64,000 bases of DNA, taken from NCBI RefSeq assembly GCF_009905375.1, contig NW_027417703.1, positions 146,752-210,751 on the forward strand, in the 5' to 3' direction. Every line of letters starts with the position of its first letter. Position 1 is the first letter of the stretch. Both the position numbers and the translations under genes were made by a program. A model generated the notes under the pieces. The model was not told the DNA's origin, made no database searches, and saw nothing but the letters and a program-made list of their open reading frames with translations. Of this stretch, positions 35,561-46,946 are shown piece by piece. The DNA is from Apium graveolens (taxonomy: Eukaryota > Streptophyta > Magnoliopsida > Apiales > Apiaceae).

Positions 35561-38455
35561 TATGTTATTATGAGTAATATTCGTAAAATAACGCCATTAA
35601 CGTCTGTATGAAATCTACAAAACCAACAAATAGATATTACGAGTTATATTTTTAACTTAATCTACATGTTATGTCCTCATCAATGTGATAATCTAGTTGA
35701 TGCTATTAATATTCGTGTAACGTCTAATCCAAATAGGTAAAAGAAATAAAAAATCTATGAAAAAGATGATTTCAAATCTTAATAAACACAAATTAATTTT
35801 GTGTAAGTTATCGGTTACTCGTATAAATTAATAAACGGTGGAATATAATTATTCCGAAATTTTCTTAAAAACTAGTAAAAGTATAGACAACGGTTTTTTC
35901 TAAAATCATGTTGTGGTAAGTTACTTTACATAAGTGTTTTTTCGGAAATACCGTTGTTGGAATTCTACAACGGTTTTTTCTTTAAGATTGTTGTAGTATT
36001 ATAAATTTTAAAACAGATTATAAATATTGATAACGGTTGTCTGAATATTACAAGTGTTTTATTTTAAAAATACTTGTATAAGGTAGATTAATACAACGTG
36101 CTTTTTTGAAAAACACTTGTTTGAATTGAACAATTAACAATGTAAATTTGAAGTGTAATTATTAGGTATATTTGTAGGTTAGCACACATATGATATGCCG
36201 AATAATATTATAACGAGTTATATCTGAAAAGTAGCACTATTAACATTCGTATATAATGTCAACTAAATCCGGATATCGTTACTATGACTTAAATCTGTAA
36301 GTTAGTATATAGATTATGTGCTGCTTTATGTTGTTATGAGTAATATTCGTAAGTTAACGCCATTAACGTCTGTATGAAGTCTACAAAAACAACAAATAGA
36401 TATTACGAGTTATATTTTTAACTTAATCTACATGTTATGTCCTCATCGATGTGATAATCTAGTTGACGCTATTAATATTCGTGTAACGTCTAATCCGAAT
36501 AGGTAAAAGAATTCAAAAAATATATGAAAAAGATGATTTTAAATCTGAATAAACAAAAATTAATTTGGTGTAAGTTATTGGTTACTCGTATAAATTAATA
36601 AACGGTGGCATATAATTATTCCGAAAAAAAATTAAAAACTAGTAAAAGTATAGACAACGGTTTTTTCTAAAATCATGTTGTGGTAAGTTACTTTACATAA
36701 GTGTTTTTTCGGAAATACCGTTGTTGGAATTCTACAACGGTTTTTTCTTTAAGATTGTTGTAGTATTATAAATTTTATAACAGATTATAAATATCGATAA
36801 CGGTTGTCTGAATATTACAAGTGTTTTATTTTAAAAATACTTGTATAAGGTAGATTAATACAACGTGCTTTTTTGAAAAACACTTGTTTGAATTGAACAA
36901 TTAACAATGTAAATTTGAAGTGTAATTATTAGGTATATTTGTAGGTTAGCACACATATGATACGCCGAATAATATTATAACGAGTTATATCTGAAAAGTA
37001 GCACTATTAACATTCGTATATAATGTCAACTAAATCCGGATATCGTTACTATGACTTAAATCTGTAAGTTAGTATATAGATTATGTGCTGCTTTATGTTG
37101 TTATGAGTAATATTCGTAAGTTAACGCCATTAACGTCTGTATGAAGTCTACAAAAACAACAAATAGATATTACGAGTTATATTTTTAACTTAATCTACAT
37201 GTTATGTCCTCATCGATGTGATAATCTAGTTGACGCTATTAATATTCGTGTAACGTCTAATCCGAATAGGTAAAAGAATTCAAAAAATATATGAAAAAGA
37301 TGATTTCAAATCTGAATAAACAAAAATTAATTTGGTGTAAGTTATTGGTTACTCGTATAAATTAATAAACGGTGGCATTTAATTATTCCGAAAAAAAATT
37401 AAAAACTAGTAAAAGTATAGACAACGGTTTTTTCTAAAATCATGTTGTGGTAAGTTACTTTACATAAGTGTTTTTTCGGAAATACCGTTGTTGGAATTCT
37501 ACAACGGTTTTTTCTTTAAGATTGTTGTAGTATTATAAATTTTACAACAGATTATAAATATCGATAATGGTTGTCTGAATGTTACAAGTATTTTATTTTA
37601 AAAATACTTGTATAAGGTAGATTAATACAACGTGCTTTTTCGAAAAACACTTGTGTGAATTGAACAATTAACAATGTAAATTTGAAGTGTAATTATTAGG
37701 TATATTTGTAGGTTAGCACACATATGATACGCCGAATAATATTATAACGAGTTATATCTGAAAAGTAGCACTATTAACATTCGTAGATAATGTCAACTAA
37801 ATTCTAATATCCTTATTATGACTTATATCTGTAAGTTAGTATATAGATTATGTGCTGCTTTATGTTATTATGAGTAATATTCGTAAGTTAACGCTATTAA
37901 CGTCCGTACGAAGTCCACAAAACCAACAAATAGATATTATGAGTTACATTTTTAGCTTAATCTACACGTTATGTCCTCATCAATGTGATTATCTGTTGAC
38001 GCTATTAATATTCGTCTAACGTCTAATACTAATAGGTAAAAGAATTCAAAATTCTATGAAAAAGGTGATTTCAAATCTTAATAAACACAAATTAATTTGG
38101 TGTAAGTTATTGCTTACTCGTATAAATTAATAAACGGTGGCATATAATTATTTCGAAAAAAAATAAAAACTAGTAAAAGTATAGACAACGGTTTTTCCTA
38201 AAATCTTGTTGTGGTAAGTTACTTTACATAAGCGTTTTTTAGGAAATACCGTTGTTGGAATTGTACAACGATTTTTTCTTTAAGATTGTTGCAGTATTAT
38301 AAATTTTACAACAGATTATAAATATCGATAACGGTTGTCTGACTGTTACAAGTTTTTTATTTTAAAAAAACTTGTATAAGTTAGATTAATACAACGTGTT
38401 TTGTCGAAAAACACTTGTTTGAATTGAACAATTAACAATATAAATTTGAAGTACT
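35561..38455. repeat. tandem array with a ~766-bp period inside the CACTA element
   Basis: Unit starts are at 35561, 36327, 37094 and 37861 (TATGTT...TTATGAGTAATATTCG), giving periods of 766, 767 and 767 bp. The last unit is cut at about 38455. Every unit contains clusters of the sub-terminal motifs (GACAACGGTTTTTTC, ACCGTTGTTGG, AAAACACTTGT), so sub-terminal-type sequence was amplified into the interior. Copies two and three are nearly identical. Confidence 0.92.
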
Positions 38456-39211
38456 TGTAATTATTTTTTTTGTTAATTATAAAGTAGATAATTAAACTAT
38501 TTTGAAATATAAAATTTAAATATTTAATCTGGATGAAAGTGGATTTAATTAAAATTTGTAGTTTTAAAAAAATTTAAAATTAATTGTTTGGAATTGTTTT
38601 TTAAATTGTTTACTATTTTTATTGTAATAAATCAGACAACGGTTTATTTGAACATTTTGTTATGCAACATGTTTTTAAATTTGGTAAGAAAGACAATTGT
38701 TTTAAGAATTTGATCATTGTCTGATATAGGTGGTATACAATATAGGTAAAACACTTGTCTATGAGGTATCATTTAGACAACACCTAATTTGTACATTGTG
38801 CGATTCAAGCTTAAATAACCAATAGAAAAAACACTTGTCTCATTTCCACAACTGTTAAACTAGACGTTATCTCAATCATTTTCAGACAATGCATTCTAAA
38901 ACTCGTTGTGCAAACTTACTCATTTGCACAACATCACTTTAGAAAGGATTGTCTGTCTCCATCAACTAGACAATGGATTTTAAAGCGTTGTATTAATGCT
39001 AAAGCCTTCCCATTCGCACAACACCTTGATTTCGAAAACACTTGTCTGATTTGTTTTACTAGACAACATTTTTTAATTGCTTGTAGTAATCAACGTCAGA
39101 CAACACCAGTTTTTTGGTTGCAGAAAAACCGTTGTATGAAAAATTCGGGCAACACTTTTTTGGTCGAGTGTTGTCTGATCGGTGTTGTCTGATTGCATTT
39201 TTCTTGTAGTG

Positions 39212-39779
39212 GAATGATGCTACACTAACTTTAGGAATGAAAAGTATGATTACTGAAAAATATGTAGGAATATGGTGTTCTTAGTTTCTGGTGTTCTTAG
39301 TTTCTTATTTCTTATGTGTCATTTATGTTCCCCATTTAATGCTTCTTTTACCTGAGAAACTATCTGCTAAATTTGCTAAAACTTAAGTTAAAAGATCATC
39401 TTAGATCATATTCTAAATTGAGAAGCTGTATTCAAGTATTACTAGTAGCAGTCTCAATAATTATTGATTGTTGCTTGCTAAAAAGGGTAACAAACTGGAA
39501 TGCTTTGCTAAATCTTCTTTTCAAATTATTACCATTGATAAAAATTTATTCTCAGAATCTCAGTTACTAAAATATTTTACATGATTCAGCTCTTAAATCA
39601 ACAACGAAGAGAATTATATATCTAAACACGTAAACAGCTCCTGCATAGTAAACTTTATGAAATGAATTTTAATACAAGGATACGGAGGTAACACGTTTCC
39701 CTATTTCGTGACCCAAATTATAGGGCTTGGAACAGTTTGTAGTGTGACTAATATATACTGTTGTAATCTGTTGTATGTA
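39212..39779. other. AT-rich spacer after the CACTA element
   Basis: The GAA target duplication is followed by about 570 bp without a recognised gene. A short frame at 39373-39570 has no recognisable features. It may be intron of the gene relic that follows. Confidence 0.4.
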
Positions 39780-40796
39780 ATTAGTTTGAATACAAAAGAG
39801 AAACTAAAGACTTTTCTAGAAATGAAGGGGGAACTTATCAACGGCCTTAATTTGATTAACAGTACTAATATAGAGTACTTTCCTGCTGTAGACAAGGCGG
39901 AGATTTTCCATCTGAAAGGAAATTTCTTGGTGAGGATTTATGATTCTGATGGGGCCAATACTGCATATTTAAATGCTATCAGTCTTTGTAAGAACTTGCC
40001 AAAAGGCTAGATTGGCTGGGGAAATTACTGTGATATGGTAGCAGTTTTCCAATTTCTTACTCAATGAATTCACTTGCTTTTAATATTTATATTTAATCTT
40101 TGTGTATTGGTGTATCCTTGTTTCAGGTTTACAAAAAATAACCTGACGATATTTGGTTACAATATGTTGTTAGTTGTTTTCTTCAAGGTATAAAATATGG
40201 TATACCGAACTCCAGAAGCCATCTAGCCCGTGTTATCTACTTTCTCACTTTTGATACTCCGGATGAACCCGTGGGAAAAGCATTTAACAAGTACCTGGAC
40301 CAAATACCACTCTCAGTCTGGCTTTATTGGATACCTCAGCTGCTAATAACCTTGCAGAGGTGAGAAGTACTACATTGCAAGCTTGTTCTGCTGAAAATTG
40401 CTTTCTATTTCCCACATGTATAGCATGTTTTTCTGTTATTGCAAAATATTTAACATGTTCTTCCTCTTAAACATGGTATATTCTAGCCTAACTACATATC
40501 TAAGTGTGGCCTCTTTTTTATAATGTTAGGCATTATTTTACTCGCTGCGCACATACTTGTTTAAGCTCCGTAAAACTATAGAGAATTTTGAAACTGGCCG
40601 ATGAGACATGAGTCAACAAAAAGTACAGCTAAATGTTTCTTCTTATGGTCCTGTTATACTTTCAGATGACATCACTAGATTAGTAAGTCAATGTTATGGT
40701 CCTTTAGCCTCTGACAATCAGGTTCAGCAAGGAGATCGATCAACAGGAATAGTTGAGTTTCCACATGGAACAATTACTGCAACTAGAACAAGCTAG
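39780..40796 (+). pseudogene. TRA1/TRRAP-like FAT-domain gene fragment
   Basis: Three exon-like blocks. 39783-40050 has EMKGELINGLNLINSTNIEYFP, then KAEIFHLKGNFLV and NAISLCKNLPKG in the order of the FAT domain of plant TRA1, the scaffold of SAGA/NuA4 histone acetyltransferase complexes. 40128-40359 has IWLQYVVSCFLQGIKYGIPN and SRSHLARVIYFLTFDTP, ending at GTGAG. 40530-40796 has RTYLFKLRK and SLASDNQV-like text (LASDNQVQQG). Stops occur where tryptophan or glutamine is expected (TAG at about 40009, TAA near 40140). TRA1 is close to 4,000 residues, so this is a small dead piece. Confidence 0.8.
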
Positions 40797-40981
40797 CTTG
40801 TTCATGTTTACTGCTATGCTAATTACTGTAGGACGACACCGTGCAAATCTATATAAGAAAATCTGTTGAGATAACTTTATGAGTTAGGCGCTTGCTTATG
40901 GTGCGAGAATGGCTGAGCATCTAGGGATTTCATTCACAATTTTAAGGTGCTGGTAGTTTGTTAGATATATTTGATAATGTC

Positions 40982-43321
40982 ATGGCTAAACCAAAGAGAA
41001 CAAAGACTGTTCCTCAAACATCTCAGAAGAGGAGGAGGATCACCTTGAGAGATGACTCAGATTCTGAGGAACCGATTCCTTCTTCAGAACCTGTGGTACA
41101 TGAAGCTGAGAAGGCAACTTCTCAGAAGGATTCTGCAATTGGGGGTTCTAGGCTTCTCAAGAGGCTTAGACGTATGACGGTTCCTGAAACTCCCAAGGAA
41201 TCCAAATCAACAAGGAAGTACAAGAAACAGAGGGCACAAAGGCCAGTTTCAGATGATGAGGAGGAAGCAGCTAAGGAAGGGGATCAGGAATCTCTGATCT
41301 CACAAGACAAGGAATTTGCTCCAGTCACTTCTTCTCCATCAACTCCATCTCAGGAACCTGTATCTGACAAGGCTAATTCACCTTCTATGTCTCTTGTTGA
41401 TCCAGGCACAAGTGCTGAAATTGATATTCAGAACCTGGTTGTGCCTGAAATACTTTTCTTAGAAGCTCCAACAGCAAATAATCCTTCCACAACACCTGTT
41501 ACTGATGCTGTTCAAACTCCTGAGTTATCACTAACACCTTCTCTGCATCAAGATGCTGATGATCAGATTTTAGGTGAGCATCAGGATATGGCTGTTGATC
41601 AGAACTTAGTATCAGATCAGCACTTAGAGGATGTTGAAGCCTCCATTGCTACTCACACAGTTGTCTTATCAGAAGATACTGATTCTCTAAGTTCTGATGC
41701 TGCAAATGTTGGAGATACTGGTGAGGCTGCTACAACTGTAGATGCTGATGAAGCAGGTCCTTCAGGACATACTCCTCCACTGACTCTTTCTAAGTCTGAA
41801 CTGGTAAAGGAGTTTGTTATCAGGGATGCACCAGTACCTTGGAGTGAAACTCCTGCAGGTCAGGAGTGGACTAAGGAATGGAACTCAGTTTCATGTGTTC
41901 CAAATGCTTTACATCTTGCTGAGCACTTGACTAAAGCTGATGAAATGTTACATTCTGATGATTTTAAAACCCAGCTTAGAGTCACTGCATTGAGTACTAA
42001 ACATCTACAAGGTCTTCATTCCAACACTCATGCAGAGCTACACAAGATTCAGGAGAACTTTATCAAACAGGAACAAGTTTGGAAAATTGATAAGAAAAAG
42101 TTCTTCCAACCTACCATTGACAGGGTTGCTTATATTGAGAAAACTCAAGAGAAGCAACAAGCTCAGATTGATCAAATTCTGACAAATCAAGCTTCTCAGC
42201 AATCGCAACTTACTGAAATCCGGACCTCAGTGGAACTACTTATCTCTCTTTTATTACCTGCTGATGCCAAAAAGGGGGAAAAGGTAATTAAGTCCAAATG
42301 CAAAACCAACAAGTCACTGCAAGGAAAGGATGATGGAAAAGATGACCAAGGAAACTCTGGAATGGGTAGTGGTCATAGTCAAGGTAGAAGGTTTACATCA
42401 AGACAAGCTAGTCACAGAACAAGTTCTGATACTGGGAAAAGAATAAGTTCTGCTGCTGGTAAAAGGATAAGTTCTGATGAACTTCTAGATCTTGATGAGG
42501 AAATGTCAAGACAGTTATTTCTTCAAGAAAATCCAGGGATGGACTTGGAAAGTTTAAAGGAAGAAGAAGCCAGACTTAAATCAGAGAAAGTCACATCTAA
42601 ATCTGAAGCTTCTGGTAAAAAGTTACTTCCAAAACCTAAAGGCATTGTGATCAAAGAAAGGATACATACTGAAGAAACTTTGGCTAGATCACAACCACAG
42701 ATAGATCCAAGATCCAAGGGTAAAGAAAAGGTTGGTGAACCTATCAATCCTTATGTACCTCCCGAGGAAGAAGAAATTACTGATGGAAAAGATGATCTTG
42801 CTCTGACTTCAAGAAAAGTTCTTAAAACAGCCTCTGACATGGCTCAAGTTGTTCAGAGTCAAGAAATTGTAAGTTCTGATATTCAGAAGAAGCAAGTAAC
42901 CTCTGACAGTGCTCAAGTTAAATTGATATCAGAAAATAAATCTAAAACACTCTTACCAGGATTCACTAAAGCAAAACAGACTCAATCTTTGAAGACTACT
43001 CCAAGTGGTTTTGAAGCAAGAGTAGTTACTGGAAAGGAAGCTAGAGATAAAACTGGATTGGGAAGTGCTGATGAAAGAAGAGTACACAACACTACCGATG
43101 ATCCAACTTCCTTGAGTGAACCAGGTATTGGAGCAACTCCTGAGAGATTGAATCAACTAGAATCTGTACAGATGGTTTACCATACCTACTTGAAAGAATA
43201 CATCATGTTGTATTTCATGACAGATGGTAGGGTTTATCATATAAGACAAAATGCCATTCCTTTGAAGTATTTTGAAGAATTGGAGCATGTACTTTTCTTA
43301 CTTCAAGTGATAACAGAATAA
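40982..43321 (+). CDS. chimeric ORF: LTR-derived ATG fused to ORF3 C-terminal part (779 aa)
   Basis: The deletion placed an ATG from the LTR (40982-40984) in frame with the interior of ORF3, giving an open frame that starts MAKPKRTKTVPQ and runs to TAA at 43319-43321. A 1-bp loss near 43311 relative to element 2 causes the early end; the last about 130 codons follow in another frame to 43716. The encoded part has basic NLS-like clusters (KPKRTK, QKRRR, RKYKKQRAQR), a long acidic Ser/Thr/Pro-rich region, a Gln-rich coiled coil (KQQAQIDQILTNQ) and a conserved block with YHTYLKEYIMLYF. There is no known function and no evidence of expression. Confidence 0.55.
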   Translation: MAKPKRTKTVPQTSQKRRRITLRDDSDSEEPIPSSEPVVHEAEKATSQKDSAIGGSRLLKRLRRMTVPETPKESKSTRKYKKQRAQRPVSDDEEEAAKEGDQESLISQDKEFAPVTSSPSTPSQEPVSDKANSPSMSLVDPGTSAEIDIQNLVVPEILFLEAPTANNPSTTPVTDAVQTPELSLTPSLHQDADDQILGEHQDMAVDQNLVSDQHLEDVEASIATHTVVLSEDTDSLSSDAANVGDTGEAATTVDADEAGPSGHTPPLTLSKSELVKEFVIRDAPVPWSETPAGQEWTKEWNSVSCVPNALHLAEHLTKADEMLHSDDFKTQLRVTALSTKHLQGLHSNTHAELHKIQENFIKQEQVWKIDKKKFFQPTIDRVAYIEKTQEKQQAQIDQILTNQASQQSQLTEIRTSVELLISLLLPADAKKGEKVIKSKCKTNKSLQGKDDGKDDQGNSGMGSGHSQGRRFTSRQASHRTSSDTGKRISSAAGKRISSDELLDLDEEMSRQLFLQENPGMDLESLKEEEARLKSEKVTSKSEASGKKLLPKPKGIVIKERIHTEETLARSQPQIDPRSKGKEKVGEPINPYVPPEEEEITDGKDDLALTSRKVLKTASDMAQVVQSQEIVSSDIQKKQVTSDSAQVKLISENKSKTLLPGFTKAKQTQSLKTTPSGFEARVVTGKEARDKTGLGSADERRVHNTTDDPTSLSEPGIGATPERLNQLESVQMVYHTYLKEYIMLYFMTDGRVYHIRQNAIPLKYFEELEHVLFLLQVITE

Positions 43322-43923
43322 CAGAGACTGCTGCAAACTACTTAAAAGAACAGATTCAGAGACAGAAAAGGCTTTATTCTGTTAAGTCTGACAGCAGATA
43401 TGTTCCAAAGTACAGAAATCACAATGGTGATATTGTTGATATGAAGCCTAATACTGCACAGATCAGAACATATCTTGGTATTAAGGGGCTTGAATTCAAT
43501 CTAGAGTCTAACAAAGCTTATGTCATAAGACTAGATCGGGAGTTGAGAAAAGCAAAGATTAATGATCTCAGAGCTGCAATATTTCAAACTGGTGAAGATA
43601 CTGCAGAGCTTAAAGATGTCAAACGGAGAATGATTGATGAACTCAGATATGCTGAGAAATGTTTGTTGAAGAATTATCTCAGAACAACTCCTGACATCAG
43701 AGAGATCAGAAAATGATGAAGCCAAGTCAAAGATCTACAACTACTTAAATTCTGATGTGTATACAGACCAAAGTTGTTATCAGAAGTTGAATTGGTAAAA
43801 TCTTTAAGGACTGTAAGTTGTAGTTATCTTGTCTATTTCTCATGCATTTGTACTTAATGTTTTTGACATCATCAAATATCTGTTAAACTTGTATATTTTG
43901 CTAATTTAAAAGTTGGGGGAGAT

Positions 43924-44536
43924 TGTTAGATATATTTGATAATGTCATGGCTAATATGTTTTATGTTTAGATTTCAGATCTTATTTGAACAGAACAAATC
44001 AGTACTTAACTGATCAGTAATTATACTGGAAGTCAGAACTTAAGGGATATCAGTACTTATGTTATCAGGAGATAAGCATCAGGAGATAGATATCGGAACT
44101 TAAGTGCTGAAGGACGATCAGATAAGGACAGTAGCTGATTAAAGTTAAGAAGATCAAGATAAATATAAGAAGAGATATGCATGAAGAAGGAATTCCGTGA
44201 AGAATGGAATACTTGGAATAGAAGATATCTGATTGATATATATTAGGAAGCAGAATTATATTCCATATCAATTAGCGATTATCTTGTAACTGTGTAGTAT
44301 ATAAACACAGACATAGGGTTTACACTATAAGTGTTATCATTATCGAGAATATTATTTACTATAACCCTAGCAGCTCTCGTGATATTTTGTTCATCACTGA
44401 GAGATAACAGTTCCAGATTGTAACAGAGTTTATTGTTTCAATAAAGTTTGTTTTCTGTTACATAAGTTCTTGAAGTTTGATTTGATTGTAATAAACACTG
44501 TATTCACCCCCTCTACAGTGAAAGTGTGACCTAACA
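43924..44536 (+). repeat. shared middle LTR (613 bp)
   Basis: TGTTAGATAT...ACCTAACA, TATATAAA at 44298-44305. It is both the 3' LTR of the deleted copy and the 5' LTR of element 2. By eye it differs from the LTR at 56548-57159 at about four places. Confidence 0.92.
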
Positions 44537-44538
44537 AG

Positions 44539-44551
44539 TGGTATCAGAGCC
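44539..44551 (+). promoter_or_regulatory. element 2 primer-binding site
   Basis: TGGTATCAGAGCC, complementary to the 3' end of initiator tRNA-Met, starts two bases after the LTR end. Confidence 0.93.
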
Positions 44552-44591
44552 TTCTGTTAACACACATACAGTTAAAGATCCAAACACAATC

Positions 44592-46928
44592 ATGTCTGAC
44601 ACAGAAACTCCAACTAAGCCTACCAAAACTAAGGAATCATCAAAGACATCAACTCAGAGTCGATATGAGACTATCAGAGTTCCCATATTGAGACCATCTG
44701 AATATCCCATATGGAAGGTAAGGATGACCATGTTTCTGGAAGCAACAGATCCAGAATACCTTGATAGAATCAAGGAAGGGCCTCACAAACCTACCAAGCT
44801 CGCTGTTGTAGTTGCAGGTGAAGCAGCAATGACCGTACCAAAGGAAAAGAGTGATTACACTGCTGAAGATATAGCATCTATTGCTAAGGATGCCAAGGTA
44901 CGACACTTATTGCATAGTGCCATTGATAATGTAATATCAAACAGGGTAATCAACTGCAAGACTGCTAAGGAGATATGGGATGCACTGGAGACAAGGTGTC
45001 AAGGAACTGAAACAGTTAAGAAGAACAGGAAGACAATACTCACTCAAGAGTATGAACACTTTGACTCTAGGACTAATGAGTCATTGACTGATGTATATGA
45101 TAGATTTGTCAAACTCTTGAATGACTTGTCATTAGTAAATAAGGAGTATGATCTTGAAGATACAAACCTTAAATTCCTGTTAGCTCTTCCTGAATGTTGG
45201 GATTTGAAGGCAACAACAATAAGAGACAACTACAATCTTGATGAAACAACTCTTGATGAAATCTATGGAATGCTCAAGACTCATGAACTTGAGATGGAAC
45301 AAAGAAGCAAGAGGAAAGGAGGAAAGTCAAGGACAGTTGCTCTCAAGGCTGAAGAGGAATCCCCCAAACCACCTTCCTCAAAGAAAGACAAGGGTAAAGC
45401 TCTTATCATAAAATCTGATACTGAGTCATCAAGTTCTGAGAGTGATGATGACTCAGATTCTGAAAGCTTGCCTGAAACTGATGCTGATGAGGAGATGATG
45501 AAGCTGTGTGCTCTTATGGTGAAAGGAATCATAAAGATTGCATACAGGAAGTTCAGGAAGGGAAAGAAGTTTTCCAGAAAAGGCATAAGTTCTGATAAGA
45601 AGAATTTCAGAAGATCTGAAGGAAGAGGAGGAAAGTCTGACAGAGGAGATTACGCTAATGTTGAATGTTATAATTGTGGTGAGAAAGGCCACATATCTCC
45701 TGATTGCAAGAAGACCAAGAGTGACAAAGGCAAAGCTCTTGTCACAAAGCAGAAAAGCTGGACAGACACCTCAGACTCTGAAAGTGAGGAGAACTATGCA
45801 TTGATGGTAAATGCTGATAAATCAAGTTCTGAGAGCAGTTCTGAAGCTGCTGAAACAAAGGTACCTCAGACTACTTATGCTTTTCATACTGATGATATTA
45901 ATGAGTTGAGAAGATATCTTAAAACCATGTTTGTTAGTTATAGAGATCAAACTTTAACATGTGAAAGATTAACTTCTGAAAATCTTGCTTTTAGGAAAAG
46001 AAATGATTTCTTAGAAAAAGAGTTAGTCATGTTCCATCAAACTCAGCAGGATAGAGATGATGCTTTTTATGTTAGGGATGAAGTGCTAAAAATGAATGAA
46101 TCTCTAAAAACTGAGTTAGAAAAGGAGAGAGAGATTATCAGAACTTGGACTAACTCTGGCAAAACAACTCAAAATTTGCTAAGCAGTGGAAACTGGAAAG
46201 AGGGCTTAGGTTATGGAGAAAATAAAAATGAAAAAGGAACTGTAGAAATTAAGCCTGTTGATAAGCAAAAGCCGAAGTTAAAACCTGTTAAGTTTGTAAC
46301 TGAAAAATCTGAAAATGAGAAATCAGAAGTTAAAAAGGAATTAGCTTCTGACAAACTAAAACAGGAAAAGACAGCTGAAGTCAACATAGGCTTAATGACA
46401 AAGAAGCAGCTTAAGCATAAGTTGAAAGATGTTAAGAATGAAAACAAGGTAAAATCACCTAGGAAAAACAGGAATGGAAAGGAAGGTGTGAATAAAAGCA
46501 ATAACTATAAATCTGTTCCTGATGCTCCTAGGAAAGCGTGTCATAACTGTGGAAGTTCTAACCATCTGGCTTCTTTTTGCAGGAAAAATAAGAATATTAA
46601 CTCCTTATCTTCAAAATCAGGAGTTAAGAGTCAGTCTGTTAGATACAAACCACAAAATCCTTGTTTTCATTGTGGTAGTTTATGGCATTCCATTTATACT
46701 TGTAAGGAATATCATAGTTTGTACTATGATTATTATCAAATAAAACCTTCTTTAAAGAAAGTTTCTGTTGTTCCTTCTAGTGTAAGTTCTGATTCAAAGT
46801 CTGGTAGTATAAGTTCTGATGAGAAAACTGTTAACATAAAATCTGATGCTAAATCCGCTGCAAATGTTAACAAACCTAAAAAGGCCAAAGGATCCAAGCA
46901 AGTCTGGGTCCTTAAAACTAATAATTAG
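44592..46928 (+). CDS. gag: element 2 Gag (778 aa)
   Basis: The ATG at 44592 (MSDTETPTKP) is preferred over the frame's upstream opening because element 1 starts at the same place. Residues about 30-60 carry YPIWKVRMTMFL, the copia Gag N-terminal pattern. About 95-220 is a UBN2-like helical domain (AKEIWDALETRCQG, LNDLSLVNKEYDLED). A CX2CX4HX4C zinc knuckle CYNCGEKGHISPDC is near residue 359. About 430-560 is charged and coiled-coil-prone. Two more Cys/His clusters, CHNCGSSNHLASFC (about 650) and CFHCGSLWHSIYTC (about 691), lie near the end. It would package the element RNA in cytoplasmic particles. It is unusually long for a copia Gag, as in SIRE-type elements. It ends at TAG, in frame with pol. 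Confidence 0.9.
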   Translation: MSDTETPTKPTKTKESSKTSTQSRYETIRVPILRPSEYPIWKVRMTMFLEATDPEYLDRIKEGPHKPTKLAVVVAGEAAMTVPKEKSDYTAEDIASIAKDAKVRHLLHSAIDNVISNRVINCKTAKEIWDALETRCQGTETVKKNRKTILTQEYEHFDSRTNESLTDVYDRFVKLLNDLSLVNKEYDLEDTNLKFLLALPECWDLKATTIRDNYNLDETTLDEIYGMLKTHELEMEQRSKRKGGKSRTVALKAEEESPKPPSSKKDKGKALIIKSDTESSSSESDDDSDSESLPETDADEEMMKLCALMVKGIIKIAYRKFRKGKKFSRKGISSDKKNFRRSEGRGGKSDRGDYANVECYNCGEKGHISPDCKKTKSDKGKALVTKQKSWTDTSDSESEENYALMVNADKSSSESSSEAAETKVPQTTYAFHTDDINELRRYLKTMFVSYRDQTLTCERLTSENLAFRKRNDFLEKELVMFHQTQQDRDDAFYVRDEVLKMNESLKTELEKEREIIRTWTNSGKTTQNLLSSGNWKEGLGYGENKNEKGTVEIKPVDKQKPKLKPVKFVTEKSENEKSEVKKELASDKLKQEKTAEVNIGLMTKKQLKHKLKDVKNENKVKSPRKNRNGKEGVNKSNNYKSVPDAPRKACHNCGSSNHLASFCRKNKNINSLSSKSGVKSQSVRYKPQNPCFHCGSLWHSIYTCKEYHSLYYDYYQIKPSLKKVSVVPSSVSSDSKSGSISSDEKTVNIKSDAKSAANVNKPKKAKGSKQVWVLKTNN

Positions 46929-46946
46929 TGGTCTTTTTGATTGCAG
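46926..46946 (+). promoter_or_regulatory. gag-pol boundary of element 2: TAG, TGA and TTGCAG
   Basis: TAG (46926-46928) and TGA (46938-46940) are both in the gag-pol frame, then TTGCAG (46941-46946) leads into pol. Most other codons of gag and pol here are intact and element 1 has the same two stops, so the arrangement is a family feature. A conserved AAG|GTAAAA at 46446-46454 (12042-12050 in element 1) lies on a codon boundary. Joining it to GGC at 46947 would remove both stops and keep frame. Stop readthrough of two codons is the alternative. Confidence 0.55.

Larger units (their letters stand above)
29953..39211. mobile_element. complete non-autonomous CACTA transposon carrying host gene fragments
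   Basis: The left end begins CACTACAAGGAAAAC and the right end finishes TTTTTCTTGTAGTG. Perfect 3-bp target duplications GAA flank it (29950-29952 and 39212-39214), as expected for CACTA. The terminal repeats match for about 13 bp with one mismatch and then diverge. Both ends (about 29985-30560 and 38620-39200) are packed with ACAACGG, CCGTTGT and TTGTCTGA motifs. No TNP2-like transposase was seen, so it depends on another element. The interior holds minus-strand exons of at least three genes (30740-33600) and two tandem arrays (34110-38455). This is the Pack-CACTA type of gene capture. Confidence 0.9.
40959..44536 (+). mobile_element. deleted copia copy sharing its 3' LTR with element 2
   Basis: It starts with the first 29-31 bases of the LTR (40959-40989) and jumps at a 4-base overlap (CTAA) into the middle of ORF3, matching element 2 from 53609. 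It then continues through the rest of ORF3 and the polypurine tract into a complete LTR (43924-44536), which is also the 5' LTR of element 2. Most of the 5' LTR, gag, pol, the small ORF and the ORF3 N-terminus are missing. The remaining 2.9 kb differs from element 2 at only about fifteen sites by eye. The 5-bp flank TAGTT on the left does not match GGTTT at 57160-57164. Confidence 0.88.

Noticed and set aside
34110..38455. CRISPR-like repeat array
   Set aside because: Repeats are long (174 and 766 bp), contiguous without spacers, and sit inside a plant transposon.
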